The notes: generated by a model not told the origin, from the sequence alone. A DNA stretch of 64,000 bases from Gloeopeniophorella convolvens (GCA_022496205.1 WTXD01000017.1:124001-188000); one strand, 5' to 3'; shown: positions 11,454-23,936, counted from the stretch's first letter. Made by a program: numbers and translations.

Positions 11454-13373
11454 CTATTCGTCTTCTGGAGACGCACACCGGATCTCTTCATCGTCCTTCA
11501 ACAGGCGCTTGTCCCAGCCTCCTCCCACCGCATTGCTGTGTGGCGAGATGTCAAAGACTCTTTCGAACTCCTTCTGCGATGTGGTTACGCTTCCGTGCGC
11601 CACGAGTGCCATCTCACACCCCAGCCCGTCCGGTTCAGGCAATGCCTCGGGGCGCCCGGGACTTGCAAATCGCACAATATCACCCGATCCGTCAAAGACC
11701 TTGATCTTCGCATGGCCTTCTCTCTGGCGTGGTAGTCTTTGAGACGTGGTAGATGGTTCAGCTGCGAATCGCTTGAGGTGAAGAGTGATACGCGACATCA
11801 TCGCTACTGTTAGGCTGTCCGCGTGTCAGCCTGCGAGGTAGATGATGTCGCGCGCCGCATTACCAGAGCTCGAGCCTGTGTTATCCGGTCATGACAAACA
11901 CGGGGAGCGGACAGGCGACCACGTACTGGGCGCTGATGTCTTCAAAAGCCGGTCCGCCATTGCGATCATCAGTGTGAGTACCAAGGTAACGGAGAATATG
12001 GCACCGCATGACAAAACGACGTGAGATAATCTGTCGATTGAAACCAATCACCGCCACATACCTATAATAGAGCAGGCCTTCTCTAAGGAGTACGGCTAAT
12101 ATTTCTCCGGCAATCCGGCCGAGGACAGGCTTTACTGTACGGATGAGAGTAAGGGAAAGAAAGACAGTGTCGTACAAAAGCGGTAGCCATGCAGATGATG
12201 AGGTGATCGCGCCGCCACTAAGGTTCAGGAAGTCATCATCGTCCGGTTCAATCAAGGCAGGCTTACATCTTGGAATCGAAAATAATTGTGCATGCTAGCG
12301 AAGTGATAGTCTCAGTCCGAGCAGTGGCTGTGGTCGATAAAAGCGTACAGTACGCAATTAGATCCTCATTCGGGTACGGCGCGGCTATTCCAGATCAATC
12401 CGAACAGTCCGAGTACAGCCATGGCGACGTACCAACGCCGTGGGTAAGAAGCCACGAATTCATCGCAATAAATACAAGAATAAACATCACAATGCATGAT
12501 ATTGTGTACTGGCTAGCGCACAACACCTTTATTCTGGATACAAGCACAGTGAGTAGACGGAATGATAGATGCAAAAAAAGTGTTGATGCACCGGATGAAC
12601 ATGATAATCGCGACAACACTGATCCCAATCATCGTCATTGCGCCCCCAAATCGTACGAAGTGCTTGCACCTAGAGCGGCGTCAGTGGCGGCCCACCCCGG
12701 GGGCCTGCGTGATAACCTACGAATGGGGTAAAGTTTGAGTACGTTGCTCTCTCGTTGACCTTCAGAGAATATGCACCTCAGTGGTCCAAGAACCCGCGAA
12801 ATATGCCCAAAGATTCGCGCAGAAACTGAGTGGAATAAGATATCGGTTCTAGCTGAATGTGAGAAACAGTGCACATTCACTGAGAGCAGGCGATTGACCA
12901 GCAAGAATAAATACGCCACTGAAGAGAAAGTGTCAGCAATAGTCGTCAAGAGAGGCTGTTGCTAGAGGTGCACGTTCATGGACTCAAAAGAAACGCGAAA
13001 AAGAAAGAAAAGAAAAATGGCAGCTGGTAGATGGAAAGCACTTACCGGTGCCCTTCTCACCTTGCCATATGTACTTGATCTGCTCATTTGAATAAGACTT
13101 TAGGCTCTCAAAGGGTAGGCATAAACAATACCTCGTCATCAACCGTCAAAATGTGGTCCCAGACCAGCAGCGTAAAGCTCGCAACGCCGATTTCCTGCGT
13201 ATCCGTCATTCGTACATATCTTTTGTTCATAAGGTCTGCGCTGGTGCTCTCACCCTCGTCAACACCCTTTCGACAACCGTGCATGCGTGAATAATGCTCA
13301 GATATATACCATCGGATATAGTGCTCCACTCGACTTACCAATCTTCGAGATATTTGGTAGTTGCGTGGGACAT
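11454..13373 (-). CDS. DUF6533-type multi-span membrane protein (D1)
   Basis: This predicts an integral membrane protein with about seven hydrophobic spans, a fungal DUF6533-type family of unknown function. The exons are many and short. The proposed start at 13373 gives MSHATTKYLEDW followed by a GTAAGT donor. The next clear exon reads IGVASFTLLVWDHIL, the family's N-terminal signature. Later exons give IKYIWQGEKG, VAYLFLLVNR, CKHFVRFGGAMTMIGIS, FIAMNSWLLTHG, SAWLPLLYDT and VLLREGLLYY. The last gives TLHLKRFA and a hydrophilic tail to 11454. The segment matching NRYLIPLSF in D2 and D3 is strongly diverged (RTDILFHSVSARIF). The join after exon 1 is not resolved. It is a paralogue of D2 and D3 and is more diverged than either, so it may be losing function. 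Confidence 0.72.
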
Positions 13374-15170
13374 TGCAATCAGGCGTGGCCGTAGCTATGC
13401 GGCCCAGGAGAGGAATCGGCGTGGGAGCGCGGGCTCAGTACCCAGACCAGATCTCGCGGCGACTACGAGTTCTGAGAAGCGATGGATTGATGCAATGCAG
13501 TGGGGCGAGAGAAGAACAAAGAGAGGGGAAGGCGAGGGTTCGGGGCTGGAATGAAACGTATTAAAAGATAACAGTTCCTCATACCAAGTAGGCCCAGTTC
13601 GAAACTGGCACGCATGTCATTCGTATCCAGCCATTTGATTTCAGCAGGAAGAGCCAAGTTACGCCCGACAGATGCAGCCTCTACCCAGTAGCTGTACCTC
13701 CTGCCGTGGGAGTTGGGTGCGGAGCGCCCGGATAGGAGCTGGGATATTAGACAAGGCTCTACACCAAAAGGCTCGGCACATCACACGACGGCCTTGCTCC
13801 CGGACAGCACACAGCCTCAATGACGACAGACGTCTGGCAGAACTTCCCTCGCACCAACTGTGCGGGTGGGGGCAAAGACCGGGGCCTACGTACGACAGCG
13901 ACTCTTGAATCTTCCTCCCACCCTCTCCCCACCGAGCGAGACGTAAGCAGGTAATCCGTCTTCGCGGTGATACGGTAACAACGACGCCCGATGACAGTTG
14001 ATCAAGTGCGCGGGCGCGCTCCCGGCTGCGGAGAAGTGGCGGAGCCTAAAAATGGTGGAAGTGGGGTCGCAGCACTGTGAATATGGGGGATTTCTCGCTT
14101 TCAGGTACTAGTACAAGTGGCGGGTCCCTTGGAGGTGATGGTGAAGCTGACGGCACATGCACTGAGCTCCGTGATGTGGGGACGGCCGAACTGGGTAAGG
14201 GCTCTGCGTCGGGGCCAAGTTCGGAAGCGCCCCAAAGCCACGGTTAGCTACGGGAGCCTTTGGGCGAGTTAGGAGAGGACTCACCGTGCAGGAACGGAAC
14301 ACGAACTTCCGAGAGAAGCATGCCTCACAACCCCACCTCCCCGTCTCGTCGCGATCGTAATGGCTCATGTACGGCACTAATATAGGCTGGGAGTCACTCC
14401 GGACGTCGCACCAAGACGAGAGATGGGAACCGTGGCTTCGAGGGTAATGTGACGATTCGAGAAGCGCGGAATCTGCCATGCGCGTGCGGTGGACGCCATC
14501 AAAATGGAGCAGCGCAGGAGTTGCAAGCCTTGCTCAAACATTGTGTCCGCATACAGACGCACAGAGAAGTACGGAGATAAAGGGCCCTCGCTATGGAAGG
14601 TAGCTTGAGTATGCCAAGGATGGTGGGGGCGTGCACTAGTAACTGCCTCGAAACTGATGGGGCGGGGCAATGAGCCCGAGATGACCTTTACATGAAGGTA
14701 TTCGAGTACAGCAGTCGACTCGGGGATCGAAATAACGGGTAAAGCCGGTGGCGTTGCCCTCATAAATTGGGAGTCCGATTGCGACGTCTTCATTCTCCGA
14801 ACCGTTACGTCAACCCGGATACCTGTATCTGGGACGTCTGGCAAGCACCTGAGAATCCAGTGCTTCAGCACTGGAAGCTCAACAGCAAATTTTTGATAGA
14901 AAAGAGCCATTCGCGGCTATTAGCTGGGAGAGGAATAATGCACTCCAGACAGAACCCAGGGGAACAAGTGGGGCGCCGAAAGTCGGGCCTTGTACAGACC
15001 GTTGATGGCCTGTGCGTCCGCACCGGCACCCGTCGAGCGGTGGCATTGCCACGGGACCGCACACCAGCTGCGCTTCGATCACATAGGAGTCGCGCGACCA
15101 AGAAGAGATTATAGAAGTACAGTAGGGATATCTTTGCACCATCCAACTAACCGTAAATGAGCTCCGGTCC
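13374..15170. other. intergenic; one unassigned 177-codon minus-strand frame
   Basis: A minus-strand frame with an ATG at 14910 runs to 14377 (177 aa). It contains SPYFSVRLYADTMFEQG and IPRFSNRHITLEATVP, weakly reminiscent of the C-terminal half of fungal F-box/LRR proteins. I could not confirm a gene. Nothing else was recognised here. Confidence 0.3.
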
Positions 15171-17087
15171 TCATGTCGCGCCGCGCGGGGCCCAGCCGCC
15201 TTGCTCCTCGTCGCCCCGCGGCGCACGACGATCCCCGGCAGACGCGTCCGCGGAACCGTCGAACACAACCGACGCCCACGTCGCGGACGCCGCCGCCACC
15301 TCGCCGTCGTCGATCGTGCTCAGCTCGCACGTCATCTCGAGCACGTCGTGGCGCGCCTTGGCCCTGGGCGGGCGGCGCGGGCGCGCAAAGCGCAGGCCGA
15401 TGCTCACGCGGTCCCACGCCGCGCTGGCGGTGTCAAACGCACTCCACGAGCGCGCGCTGCGCACATTGCGCAGCGCGCGTGAGCGCTGGTCCGTCCCGGA
15501 GGTCGACGAGGCGAAGCGCTTGAGGTGGAGCGTGATGCGGGACATCATCGTTACCGTCAGGCTGGGAAAGGGAAGGGGCGTTGCGTGAGCGGAGCGCGGC
15601 GTGATGCTGCGCGCGCGCGGGCGGTCACGTACCATAGTTCGAGTCTGGGGGTGGGGCGGGACGAATGAGGTAAGTGGGTGTTGGGGGTGTGTCGCGAGGG
15701 AGCTGCTACGTACTGCGCCGTGATGAGCTTCACCGACTGGTCCGCAATAATGATCATCAACGTGAGCACGAGTGTGACTGAGCAGATCACGCTGCGCCCC
15801 GCCACCCAGGCATCAGCGCACTGGACGCCCCCTGGTTTAGTTCGCCGGGCTTACCTGTAGTAGAGTAGACCCTCCCGGAGCAGGACGCCCCAGATCTCGC
15901 CGGCGGTGCGGTCCATCACGGAGCGCAGGGTGCGCGCGAGCGTGAGCGAGACAACGACGGTGTCGTAAACCAACGGCATCCATGCGGAGGTCGACGCCAG
16001 GACGGGACCGCTAGCGCCCAGGCCAGAATCAGTACGCCATGGTCAGCCGCACGCAGCGCGCTCAGCCTACTCACATGCTGGAGTCGAAAACCATCGTACA
16101 TGCTGCCAGCCAGTACGTCGTAAGCCGTAGGTTGTGCGGAAAGGCACGTATCACGTACAGTCAACGAGGGGATACGCTGCGTGTTGCACAGCTGCGCAGA
16201 GTCAGCTTGCACTGGTCAAGGGAGACAAGGATAGGGGACATACGGGTGCCGTGCGTGAGCAAGTACGTGTTGGTCCCGATGAAAATAAACAAAATGGACA
16301 GGACAAAGCCTTGCACGCAGTACTTCTCGCTGTACATCGCCTTTACCCTATTAGTACGTGCTCGATGAGCGCTTTTTCTCGTACACATCAAAGGGCCGGG
16401 TGGCGCACCGGAGGAACATCATCAACGCGACGATTGTGATGCCGATCATCGTCATCGAGCCCTCAAAGCGGACAAAGTGCTTGCATCTGTTCATAGTCAG
16501 CCGTTCTGCACGCCGCAGGGGGAGGGGAGGGGAGGGGAACGTACCCCTGTGGTGGCCAGCCCTCCCGGAAGTATGCCCACAGGTTGACACAAAAACTCAG
16601 CGGTACGAGGTACCGGTTCTGCTCGATGAACTCAATAAGCCACCCAGCTGTGAGCACGGAACCACAACGCACGAGCAAAAACAGGTACGCGGCTGTGATA
16701 TCAGGTAGGTATTAGCGCCTTCGGGCGTCTAAAGAGCAAAGCGGGACTGACCGGAGCCCTTGTCCGCTTTCCATATGTACTTCACCTGCACGTGAACGAC
16801 GAGGTCAGCCACTAGAGCAGATCGGCGCAAAGAGGTGCTGCGTACCTCGTCGTTGAACGTGATGATATGGTCCCAGATTAGGAGCGTGAAGCTCGCCACG
16901 CCCATTTGCTGCAGAGTCGCGCCAAAGTCACGCGACGCGTCGGTATCCGTCGGCAGGTGCGCTTACCTTTTGCAACACTCTGCAATGTTGCAGCGGCGAT
17001 GAGATGCTGTGAGCACAGTAAAACGGGCACGACGCACGAGTTTCTCCAGTCCTTGATGATATCGTCGAGGGGTGCTTGATACGCCAT
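15171..17087 (-). CDS. DUF6533-type multi-span membrane protein (D2)
   Basis: This paralogue of D1 and D3 probably sits in a cellular membrane with about seven spans; its function is unknown. It starts at 17087 with MAYQAPLDDIIKDWRNSC (exon 1, 17087-17034). Exon 2 (16908-16846) is QMGVASFTLLIWDHI, the DUF6533 signature. Following exons read VKYIWKADKG, NRYLVPLSFCVNLWAYF, CKHFVRFEGSMTMIGIT, FIFIGTNTYLLTHG, YDTVVVSLTLARTL, LREGLLYY and LVLTLMIIIADQSVK. The last exon begins TVTMMSRITLHLKRFA and continues as an acidic/Arg-rich cytosolic-looking tail to the stop at 15171. The order of segments matches D3 exon for exon, so the gene appears intact. Exon 1 uses an unusual GTCGTG donor. Confidence 0.82.
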
Positions 17088-18165
17088 GGGGTGGGGCCAG
17101 ACCAGCGCGTGCACGAAGACGCCGTCTTAAGAGCCCAACAGGGATCGTCACCTGGCCGGGCCAGCACCGTACAGAAGTCGTAAAGTGTCGTAGCAACGAA
17201 GCCGGCGGCGGCGCAGAACCCCCACAACCGGGGATAGGAAACTTGATGAAGAACAGGGAGGAGGAGTGGGAACGGATGCGAATGATGTGGGGGGGTGAGG
17301 AATGATAGAGGTGTGCGAGTAAGATAACTTATAATAACTTACAGCACCTGGGGCATCAGAACTTTGCCCGGCTAGCGCTACTTATACTTATTGAAATGCG
17401 CACGCTCACTGGTCGAACATCAACGGTTTTGTGGAGTGCGCCACACGCGCTAATTTCCGCGACCTTTTTGAGTCCGCCGGAGAGGCCGATATTGCGTTAC
17501 GTAAGGGAAATCGCTGGTCAGTCGGTAACAAAACTCGTCCGGCGAAGTTGCGAACCACAGAACACAGATGGGATGACCCAAAGACAAAATATAAACTGGC
17601 TTCTGGCATCAGGCTCCAAAGTTGGTCGCCGCGCAGGACGGGGCGCATGGAGTCGAAGCTGTAGGACACGGGACGGAAGTCGGTCCGAGGCATCCCCTCC
17701 GCTCATATGTATTGCTGTGATGCGCGCGCATGCGCTTGCGTTGCGCTTGACCTCGCTTGACGCAGGGTTTAGCTATTAGCTGCCCTCCGATGATGCTGCG
17801 CTAGCGAATTTTCATCGGGCGCCGGGGCGATCTGCCACGAGCGGTACTAACCGCAATAGGGCAGTGGCTCGTCGGGTGCGCGCGCAACGGGACGTGTGAA
17901 ACGGGTAAATCCCTGTTGATACAGGCGCAACTGCAGCTTGAGGCGGGCTTTTCTGCAGAAGCTTTGCTTCCTCGCTGCACACGGGTCAAAATTGACGCGC
18001 CTCCGGCGTTCAGAACAGAGGGGGTCTGCATATCCCGGCTGTCTTTAATAGTACTAGGACAGCGGGTCGCTACAAGACGGTTCAAATCAGCAAATGGGCT
18101 CCAGCTGTATTCCAGAGACGCCGGGTGAGCAAAGCCAATTCGTAAAGCGACGAAACACCCACCTG
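17088..18165. other. intergenic, nothing recognised
   Basis: This lies between the start of D2 and the 3' end of the ribosomal protein gene, both on minus. Open frames here are shadows or lack motifs. Confidence 0.45.
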
Positions 18166-19047
18166 TCACCTGCGCGCGAACGGGATCTGGAAGCCCGAGA
18201 GCAGCTGCCTCGCGCGCGCCTGCGCGCCTGCGCCCGTGGCGTTCGTGATGAAATGGATATGCATGCCGTACGACTTGGGGTACGCATCGAGGTTGACCTC
18301 GATCTGCGGGAACAGGCCCATCGCCTCGGGCGGAAGCCCGAACGAGACGACGCCAGACACGCCCGCGGGCGTCGCGAGGCTCGCCGACGCGGGCGGGAGC
18401 AGCAGCCCGGGGAACTCGCGCAGGCGCGGGAGCACGAACTCGGTGAGCGTGCCGAGGAACGCGTACAGAGCGGGCCCGCGCAGGTCGACCTTGGCGCCGA
18501 GCGGCAGCCCGGGGCGCACCCATCCGCCGACGTTCTTCACGCCGCGCACGACCTGCACGCCGTCCGCGCCGCGCCGCCCGCCGCCGCGCTCCGTCGCGCC
18601 GGACAGCGCGCGCAGTGCCATGAGCGGGCCGAGCAGGTTCTGCCGGCTCGCGAGCGCGTCCTTGGCCATCGTGTGGATCTGGATGCGCTCGAGGCGCACG
18701 ACGTTGTCGGCCGCGGTCGGCGGGGCCTGTGCGCGCCCGCGCTGCGCGCCGCCGATGAGTGGGTTGTGCCGCAGCTTGACGTATGGGTCGGCCGGGTCGT
18801 ACATGTGGCGAATCGCGCGCGGCGGCGGGCGCCCGCCGCTCTCGTGCTTGTACGTCATGTAGAGCAGGTCGTCCGCGAGCGTCGTGTGGTAGTGCTCGGC
18901 AAGGCGCGGGGGATGTGTGTCGCGCACGACAATGTCCACGTGGGGAGTGGGCAGCCCGCGCGCGTCGTGTGTGAGCTTGCGGACTTTGCGCACGGGCCGC
19001 AGGCTGCGGCCCGCGGTGACGGCGGCGCGTACTGAGCCTGCGCTCAT
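18166..19047 (-). CDS. MRPL7: mitochondrial ribosomal protein uL5m (MRPL7)
   Basis: This is a structural protein of the large mitochondrial ribosomal subunit, imported into the matrix. It is a single exon of 293 codons with an ATG at 19047. The N-terminus (about residues 1-45) is basic and free of acidic residues until HVDIVVRD, as expected for a mitochondrial targeting sequence. The uL5 fold is recognisable in the C-terminal half: KVDLRGPALYAFLGTLTEFVLPRL, which I shorten to GPALYAFLGTL, then GVVSFGLPPEAMGLFPQIE and YPKSYGMHIHFITNA. The last is the conserved uL5 C-terminal strand. Its length fits fungal L7. It is divergent from the SNARE gene across a 254-bp gap (19048-19301), which probably acts as a shared promoter. 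GC content is high and typical of a housekeeping gene in this region. Confidence 0.92.
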   Translation of the reverse strand: MSAGSVRAAVTAGRSLRPVRKVRKLTHDARGLPTPHVDIVVRDTHPPRLAEHYHTTLADDLLYMTYKHESGGRPPPRAIRHMYDPADPYVKLRHNPLIGGAQRGRAQAPPTAADNVVRLERIQIHTMAKDALASRQNLLGPLMALRALSGATERGGGRRGADGVQVVRGVKNVGGWVRPGLPLGAKVDLRGPALYAFLGTLTEFVLPRLREFPGLLLPPASASLATPAGVSGVVSFGLPPEAMGLFPQIEVNLDAYPKSYGMHIHFITNATGAGAQARARQLLSGFQIPFARR

Positions 19048-19301
19048 CTAAGGGAGACGGTGAGCAGAGGTGCGTCGGCGCTATGGGCGACGGCGAGGAC
19101 GCACTTTGGTGTTGGGGCGACGGTGACGGTGAGTGTTGGGAAAAGCGGGAGGCGAGAGACCAAATAGGGCGAGTGCGCACGTGGCCTCCGTGTGGCGCCG
19201 GTGCGGCCTCCGCTCTTGTTCCCGCTGCGCTTACATCGAACACTCCCAGTCACCCTCCCTTTCCCTCGCTTTTTACCTTTCCCCGTAACACCCACCACAG
19301 A

Positions 19302-20400
19302 ATGAGTTTTCAGGATATTGAGACTGGTCTTAGCCAGCCGCCGCACTCCCCCGGCCGCGACGCGCCCCAGTCGCGCGAAGAGGCGGCGTTCACGACGCTG
19401 CAGTCCTCGCTCTCTCTGCAAGTCTTCAAGATCAATGCAAACGTACAGGGCATCCTCAAGCTCGTCGACCAACTCGGAACACCGCGCGACTCGGCGTCGC
19501 TGCGAAAGAGCCTGTACGTGGCGCGCACCGGCGCGCGTGTTGTGCGGGTTGTGGTGGAGCGCTGACGGGGCTCGCCAGGCACGACCTCACCGAGACGACG
19601 CGCGCCATGACGAAGCGCGGATCGGAGGACCTGAAGAAGCTCGCGGCGCTGCAGGCGACTCTAGTGCGCCCCGTGTGTCCTGTGGGAACCTAGTTCGGGA
19701 GCGCTGACGCCCGCGCAGTCCGACAAGAAGACACAGATGCAGAAGACTGCGCACGACTTCCAGCTCTCGTTTGTCGCATTCCAGCGCGCACAGCAGGTCA
19801 GCGCGGAGAAGCAGCGTACGGTCGTCAAGGGTGTCAAGCTAGCCGTCGAGGATGATCCTGCTACGTGCGTGCTGCCACATCTGCCTGGGCTCCAGCTGTA
19901 TGACGAACGACCGCAAACTTTGACAGGATGGAGGAACATGCAGAGGCTGCACCAGAGCAGCTGCAGGCACAGGCGTTGCAGTCACAGCTCTCGCCCCACG
20001 AACTCGCATACCAGGAGTCGCTCATCCAGGAGCGCGAGACCGAGATCCGCGAGATCGAGACGGGCATCCATGAGCTCTCGGAAATATTCCGTGACCTTGG
20101 CACGCTCGTGCATGAGCAAGGCGGCATGCTCGGTAGGCCTGCCTGCTTGTATGCGCCGCAACGTAACCGACTGACGCCTGCGATCTTCGCGCAACCTTAT
20201 CAGACAACATCGAGTCGAACGTGTACTCGATCGCCGTGGATACGTCCGGTGCCGCCGAGGAACTATCGACTGCGTCAGAGTACCAGCGCAAAGCAGGACG
20301 CAGGGCTGCCTGTCTTGGCCTTATTCTCATCATTGTGACTGCCATTGTCTTGGTTGCTGTATGGTCCCCATTTTTTGACAGAACTCTCCCCACATGCTGA
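19302..20400 (+). CDS. PEP12: Pep12-type syntaxin (Qa-SNARE)
   Basis: This is a tail-anchored t-SNARE acting in endosomal/vacuolar membrane fusion. Five exons were placed: 19302-19513, 19579-19663, 19719-19864, 19927-20132 and 20204-20400. They sum to 846 nt (281 aa) in frame. The N-terminal part (about 20-140) is a helical Habc-like domain (VFKINANVQGILKLVDQLGT, TEIREIE further on). The SNARE motif follows at about 190-250. It contains HELSEIFRDLGTLVHEQGGM, where the Gln of HEQG is the zero-layer glutamine of a Q-SNARE. The last intron interrupts the motif before DNIESNV. The C-terminus is one hydrophobic span (LGLILIIVTAIVLVAVW) with a short tail. Pep12 is preferred over other Qa-SNAREs by overall pattern; a close relative such as Vam3-like is the alternative. 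Confidence 0.9.
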
Positions 20401-21177
20401 TGTGATCATAGATCCTATCATAAGCGGTGGCGCCTACCTGGATACGCTGTGCATGGAGGGACGTGACTTTATTATGGTAATCTAATGGTTTTGTGTACTT
20501 TGTTTCCGTTTATGATACCTACAGCTTTCTGGCTGTTCTCCACGGGGCAGCCGCCACCATCAAAGAGTTGACGCCGCGGCACCTGGGACCCACGGGTGAC
20601 TGTATCGGTGCTGCGCCCTGTTGTACGAGAACGTGCGCCATGAGGCCGTCCTACGGCGGCAGCATACTTATCATCATATCTGCATTGCGGGGCATTGTGC
20701 GGCCGTGCCTCCTTCGCAATTGAGCCAAGAATAGGCGCATCGACACAGTTTTCTCGCGAAGGCCAGCGATAGAAGGTGTGTGACGCAACGTTCTCGGCAC
20801 GTTGACCGGGCGTGGTCGGAGGCGAGAGCCTTGAAGGGTGTGCCGGTCCCGTCACGCGTGCGGGGGCGGAAGACAAGAGGTGGCGGCGCGCCACGGATCG
20901 GACTCTAGGAGTATATCTCTGGGCCATCGAGTCGGCTGGCCTGAGTTGCGACCAGCGGGCAAGGCTGGCGTGCCGCGCCCTTCGGGACAACCGCGGCGTG
21001 CTTTCCCGGAACCCAATGCGCGCCCCGGGCCTTTGGCGCAGAGCGTTGACGCCGTCACTGACCTGAGGATGTGGAAGTACTTAAACTCGGCCGCACTGCT
21101 CTCGCTGCGCTTCCCCCACCACCCCTCTGTTCTCAGCCGCCCATGCGCCCCGCGCCTGCGCACCCGCCAACGTCACC
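20401..21177. other. intergenic, nothing recognised
   Basis: This is the 3' side of the SNARE gene and the upstream region of D3. It is GC-rich with overlapping open frames but no family signal. Confidence 0.45.
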
Positions 21178-23093
21178 ATGCAGAGCAATGTCCTGCTAGC
21201 CCTCCCGCCCGATGTAGTCGAGGATTACCGCAACTCGTGCGTGCGCCATGGTGCAAGTGGTGCTATCTGAGCGCCTTGCTTACCCATGCTTCTATCTTCT
21301 CGCTCCACCATAGCCTGGTCACCAAGGTGTGTGCTCCTTGTGCACATAAATACTGTATGTGGGCTGATGCTGTGACGTGCGTTGTGCAGTATGTCGGCGT
21401 CGCAAGCTTTTCGTTCCTGATATGGGACCATGCCGTTACGTTTTCCGATGAGGTATGCACGGCGCTCCGCATCTGCCGTCTACTGGTATCGATAACCACG
21501 AAATACGAACGCTCAGGTAGAATATGTATGGAAGGGTAGAAAGGGCCTGCGTGAGTCCCCTCCTCTCCCCGTGATGCCATCCACTGAACAATCACGCTTA
21601 ACAGTCGTATACCTCTTTCTTCTGGTGCGCGTCTTGCGTATATTGCGCCTGCCGTCATCTGACCGCCCTGACGGCCGCACGCATACACGTCGACAGAATC
21701 GGTATCTTATACCCCTGAGCTTTATCGTGAACCTATGGGCATACTTTCGCACCACCTGGACCCCCGAAGTACGCCCCCCCCCTCCTCCTGCTCTCTGACC
21801 CCCGCTGACCTGATTCACCCCAGTCGTGAGTACCTCGCATGTGTGCGCGAGAGCGCGGCGAACTCTGACACGGCGGCAGATGCAAGCACTTTGTGCGCTA
21901 CGAGGGGTCCATGACGATGATCGGGATTTCGGTGGTAGCCCTGATGATGTTCGTCCGGTGCGTCCTATTCCTCCCGGTGCGCCGCGGCCAGAGGCACCTG
22001 ACCCTCCCTGCCCGACCCGCGACAGCGTGCACGCGCTGTACACGCGCATGTTCGCCGTCCAGGCGCTCGCCCTCTCCATCCTCCTCGCCTATATCGGCAC
22101 GAACGCCTGGCTGCTCACGCACGGCGCGCGTGCGTACCCCCGCTTCTGCTGAGGGGCTGCCGGTGGCTGATGTCTGGTGCACACTGCAGCGGTGCAGCAC
22201 AAGTCCCCACTGGTCGAATGTGAGTCTTGGCCTGACTATTCGAGGTACGCGCGGACGCTGATGTGCTAGACAGCCTGCACGATGATCTTCACCGGCGTGT
22301 ACGCATCCTTCTCCTTCCGTCCGCACGCACCGCCTTGACTCTGTCCTCCCTCTCCTCCCCTGTATTGCAGAGGCTGGGCTGCGTCCGCGTCCGCATGGCT
22401 TCCCCTCCTCTATGACACGGTCGTGGTTGCGCTCACGCTCGCGCGCACGGTGGGCTCGATATGGTCCCACACCGCAGGCCAGATCGTGCGCGTGCTCCTG
22501 CGCGAGGGCCTGCTCTACTACAGGTGCGCGGCGCATCTCCCCCTACCCCTGCGTGCAGCCACTGACGCTGGCGGGGACCGCCAGCGCGATCTGCACGATA
22601 ACGCTCCTCCTGACGATCATGATCCTCGCCGCGGACCAGTCCGTGCGCAACGTCGCCGCGCAGTACGTAACTTTCGCGTCTCTCCCGACACCAGCTGACT
22701 GACGCCCCCGCCCCGCCAGGGTCGAACTCTGGTGCGCGCCCGCCCTGCCCCTATGATCGACCGCCACCCCGCTGACTATGACTCCTGACCGGCGCTCCGC
22801 ACAGTCTTACAGTGACGATGATGTCGCGCATCACGCTGCACCTGAAGCGCTTCGCGTTCCGCGCGGACGGCACCCTCGACTCGGCGCCCGCGCCGCCGCC
22901 CACGCCCGCATACGCGTTCGCGTACCCGCGCACGCCACCGCAGACGCACCGCGTGCGCGGCGGGCGCGCCCCGCACGATTCGTCCTTCCCGCTCGATACG
23001 TTCGCGACGACAACGCGATCGGCGGCGCCGATCGACCTCGACGTTCTGCACGCGCCGGGCGTGCGCGGCGACGCGGAGCTCGAGGGCGCGTGA
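21178..23093 (+). CDS. DUF6533-type multi-span membrane protein (D3)
   Basis: This is the third DUF6533 paralogue, function unknown, with about seven predicted spans. It starts at 21178 (MQSNVLLALPPDVVEDYRNS; exon 1 to 21240). The next exons are YVGVASFSFLIWDHAVTF (21390-21452), VEYVWKGRKG (21517-21550), VYLFLL (21605-21624), NRYLIPLSFIVNLWAYF (21697-21768) and CKHFVRYEGSMTMIGIS (21880-21957). Then come ILLAYIGTNAWLLTHG (22026-22129), WLPLLYDTVVVALTLAR, LLREGLLYY and TIMILAADQSVRNVAAQ. The last exon, TVTMMSRITLHLKRFA, has a Pro/Ala-rich tail ending at 23093. Between 21768 and 21880 the phases differ by two bases compared with D2. A 2-nt microexon or another donor would be needed. All other joins keep frame, so the gene is probably functional. 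Confidence 0.82.
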
Positions 23094-23936
23094 GTACTGC
23101 ACCGTACCATTGTCTTCTTTCGCCTTCTCTGTTGTGTTTGCTTCCTTGTTCATACCCCTACGTTTGCATACCGTCGGCGCTCACACCCTGCACGACTTTT
23201 GCTGGCCGCCATGTTGTACTGTACTGTAGAGTAGAGCGCGCACTCTGATCTCTCGCCGGGTTTTACGCTTCCTTGTACTCGTATTTTCTCGCTCGGTGTT
23301 TGGGGGCGGAGGATGAAGACGAGGCTGATGAGTCGCAGTTCACTAATGTGCTTTTACCTTACACAGGCTCCCTAGCCATACTTGTACTTTTTACACAATG
23401 CACCGTCGCCCGGGGGTGGAGCGGAATACCATTATCGGTACTCTGAAGGTACCCACCGAGCACGAGAGCAGTTCATCTATGCTTGCCCGCTGGAGGAGCC
23501 AGCCGGGGAGTGAGCTCGTTGAATATAACGCGCAAGAGAAACGGTCGGCGACGGCGCTCATCGGATTAGGGCGGGTATCAGGCGGGATCCCGGTACAGTA
23601 GGGTATGGAGTAGTACGCAGCGAGAGCGATACTGATGCTTCAGAGACGGCGTGCAAGGAGCGATGGAGACGTATGCGTGTGATGCAGATAACGAGAGTGT
23701 ACTTGCGGGCGGGGCGGGGGTAATACTGGTACGGTACGTGTAAATATCAATGTGCGATAGGAGCGAGCGAGTGGGTGCGACGAGGAGCGGAGCAGCAGCA
23801 AGGAGAATGAGAGTGTCATCATCATGTCAGAAAAGAAGCCAATCAGCTTCAAAAGAAGCGTGGAGGGAATGAAAGTGTGCGTAAGGGTGGTTGGAGAACG
23901 GGATGAATGGAGGGACTCGGGTCGGAGAGCGCGCGC
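23094..23936. other. intergenic between convergent genes
   Basis: This is the 3' side of D3 (plus) and of the kinase gene (minus). A 67-codon plus frame at 23398 has no recognisable motif. Nothing else is visible. Confidence 0.45.

Noticed and set aside
18060..18110. tRNA-like GGTTCAAATC T-loop
   Set aside because: No matching acceptor, D or anticodon stems could be drawn around it.
17801..19243. 480-codon Arg/Pro/Ala-rich minus frame
   Set aside because: It is an alternate frame of the MRPL7 gene. The biased composition reflects GC-rich third positions, and the MRPL7 frame has the conserved uL5 segments.
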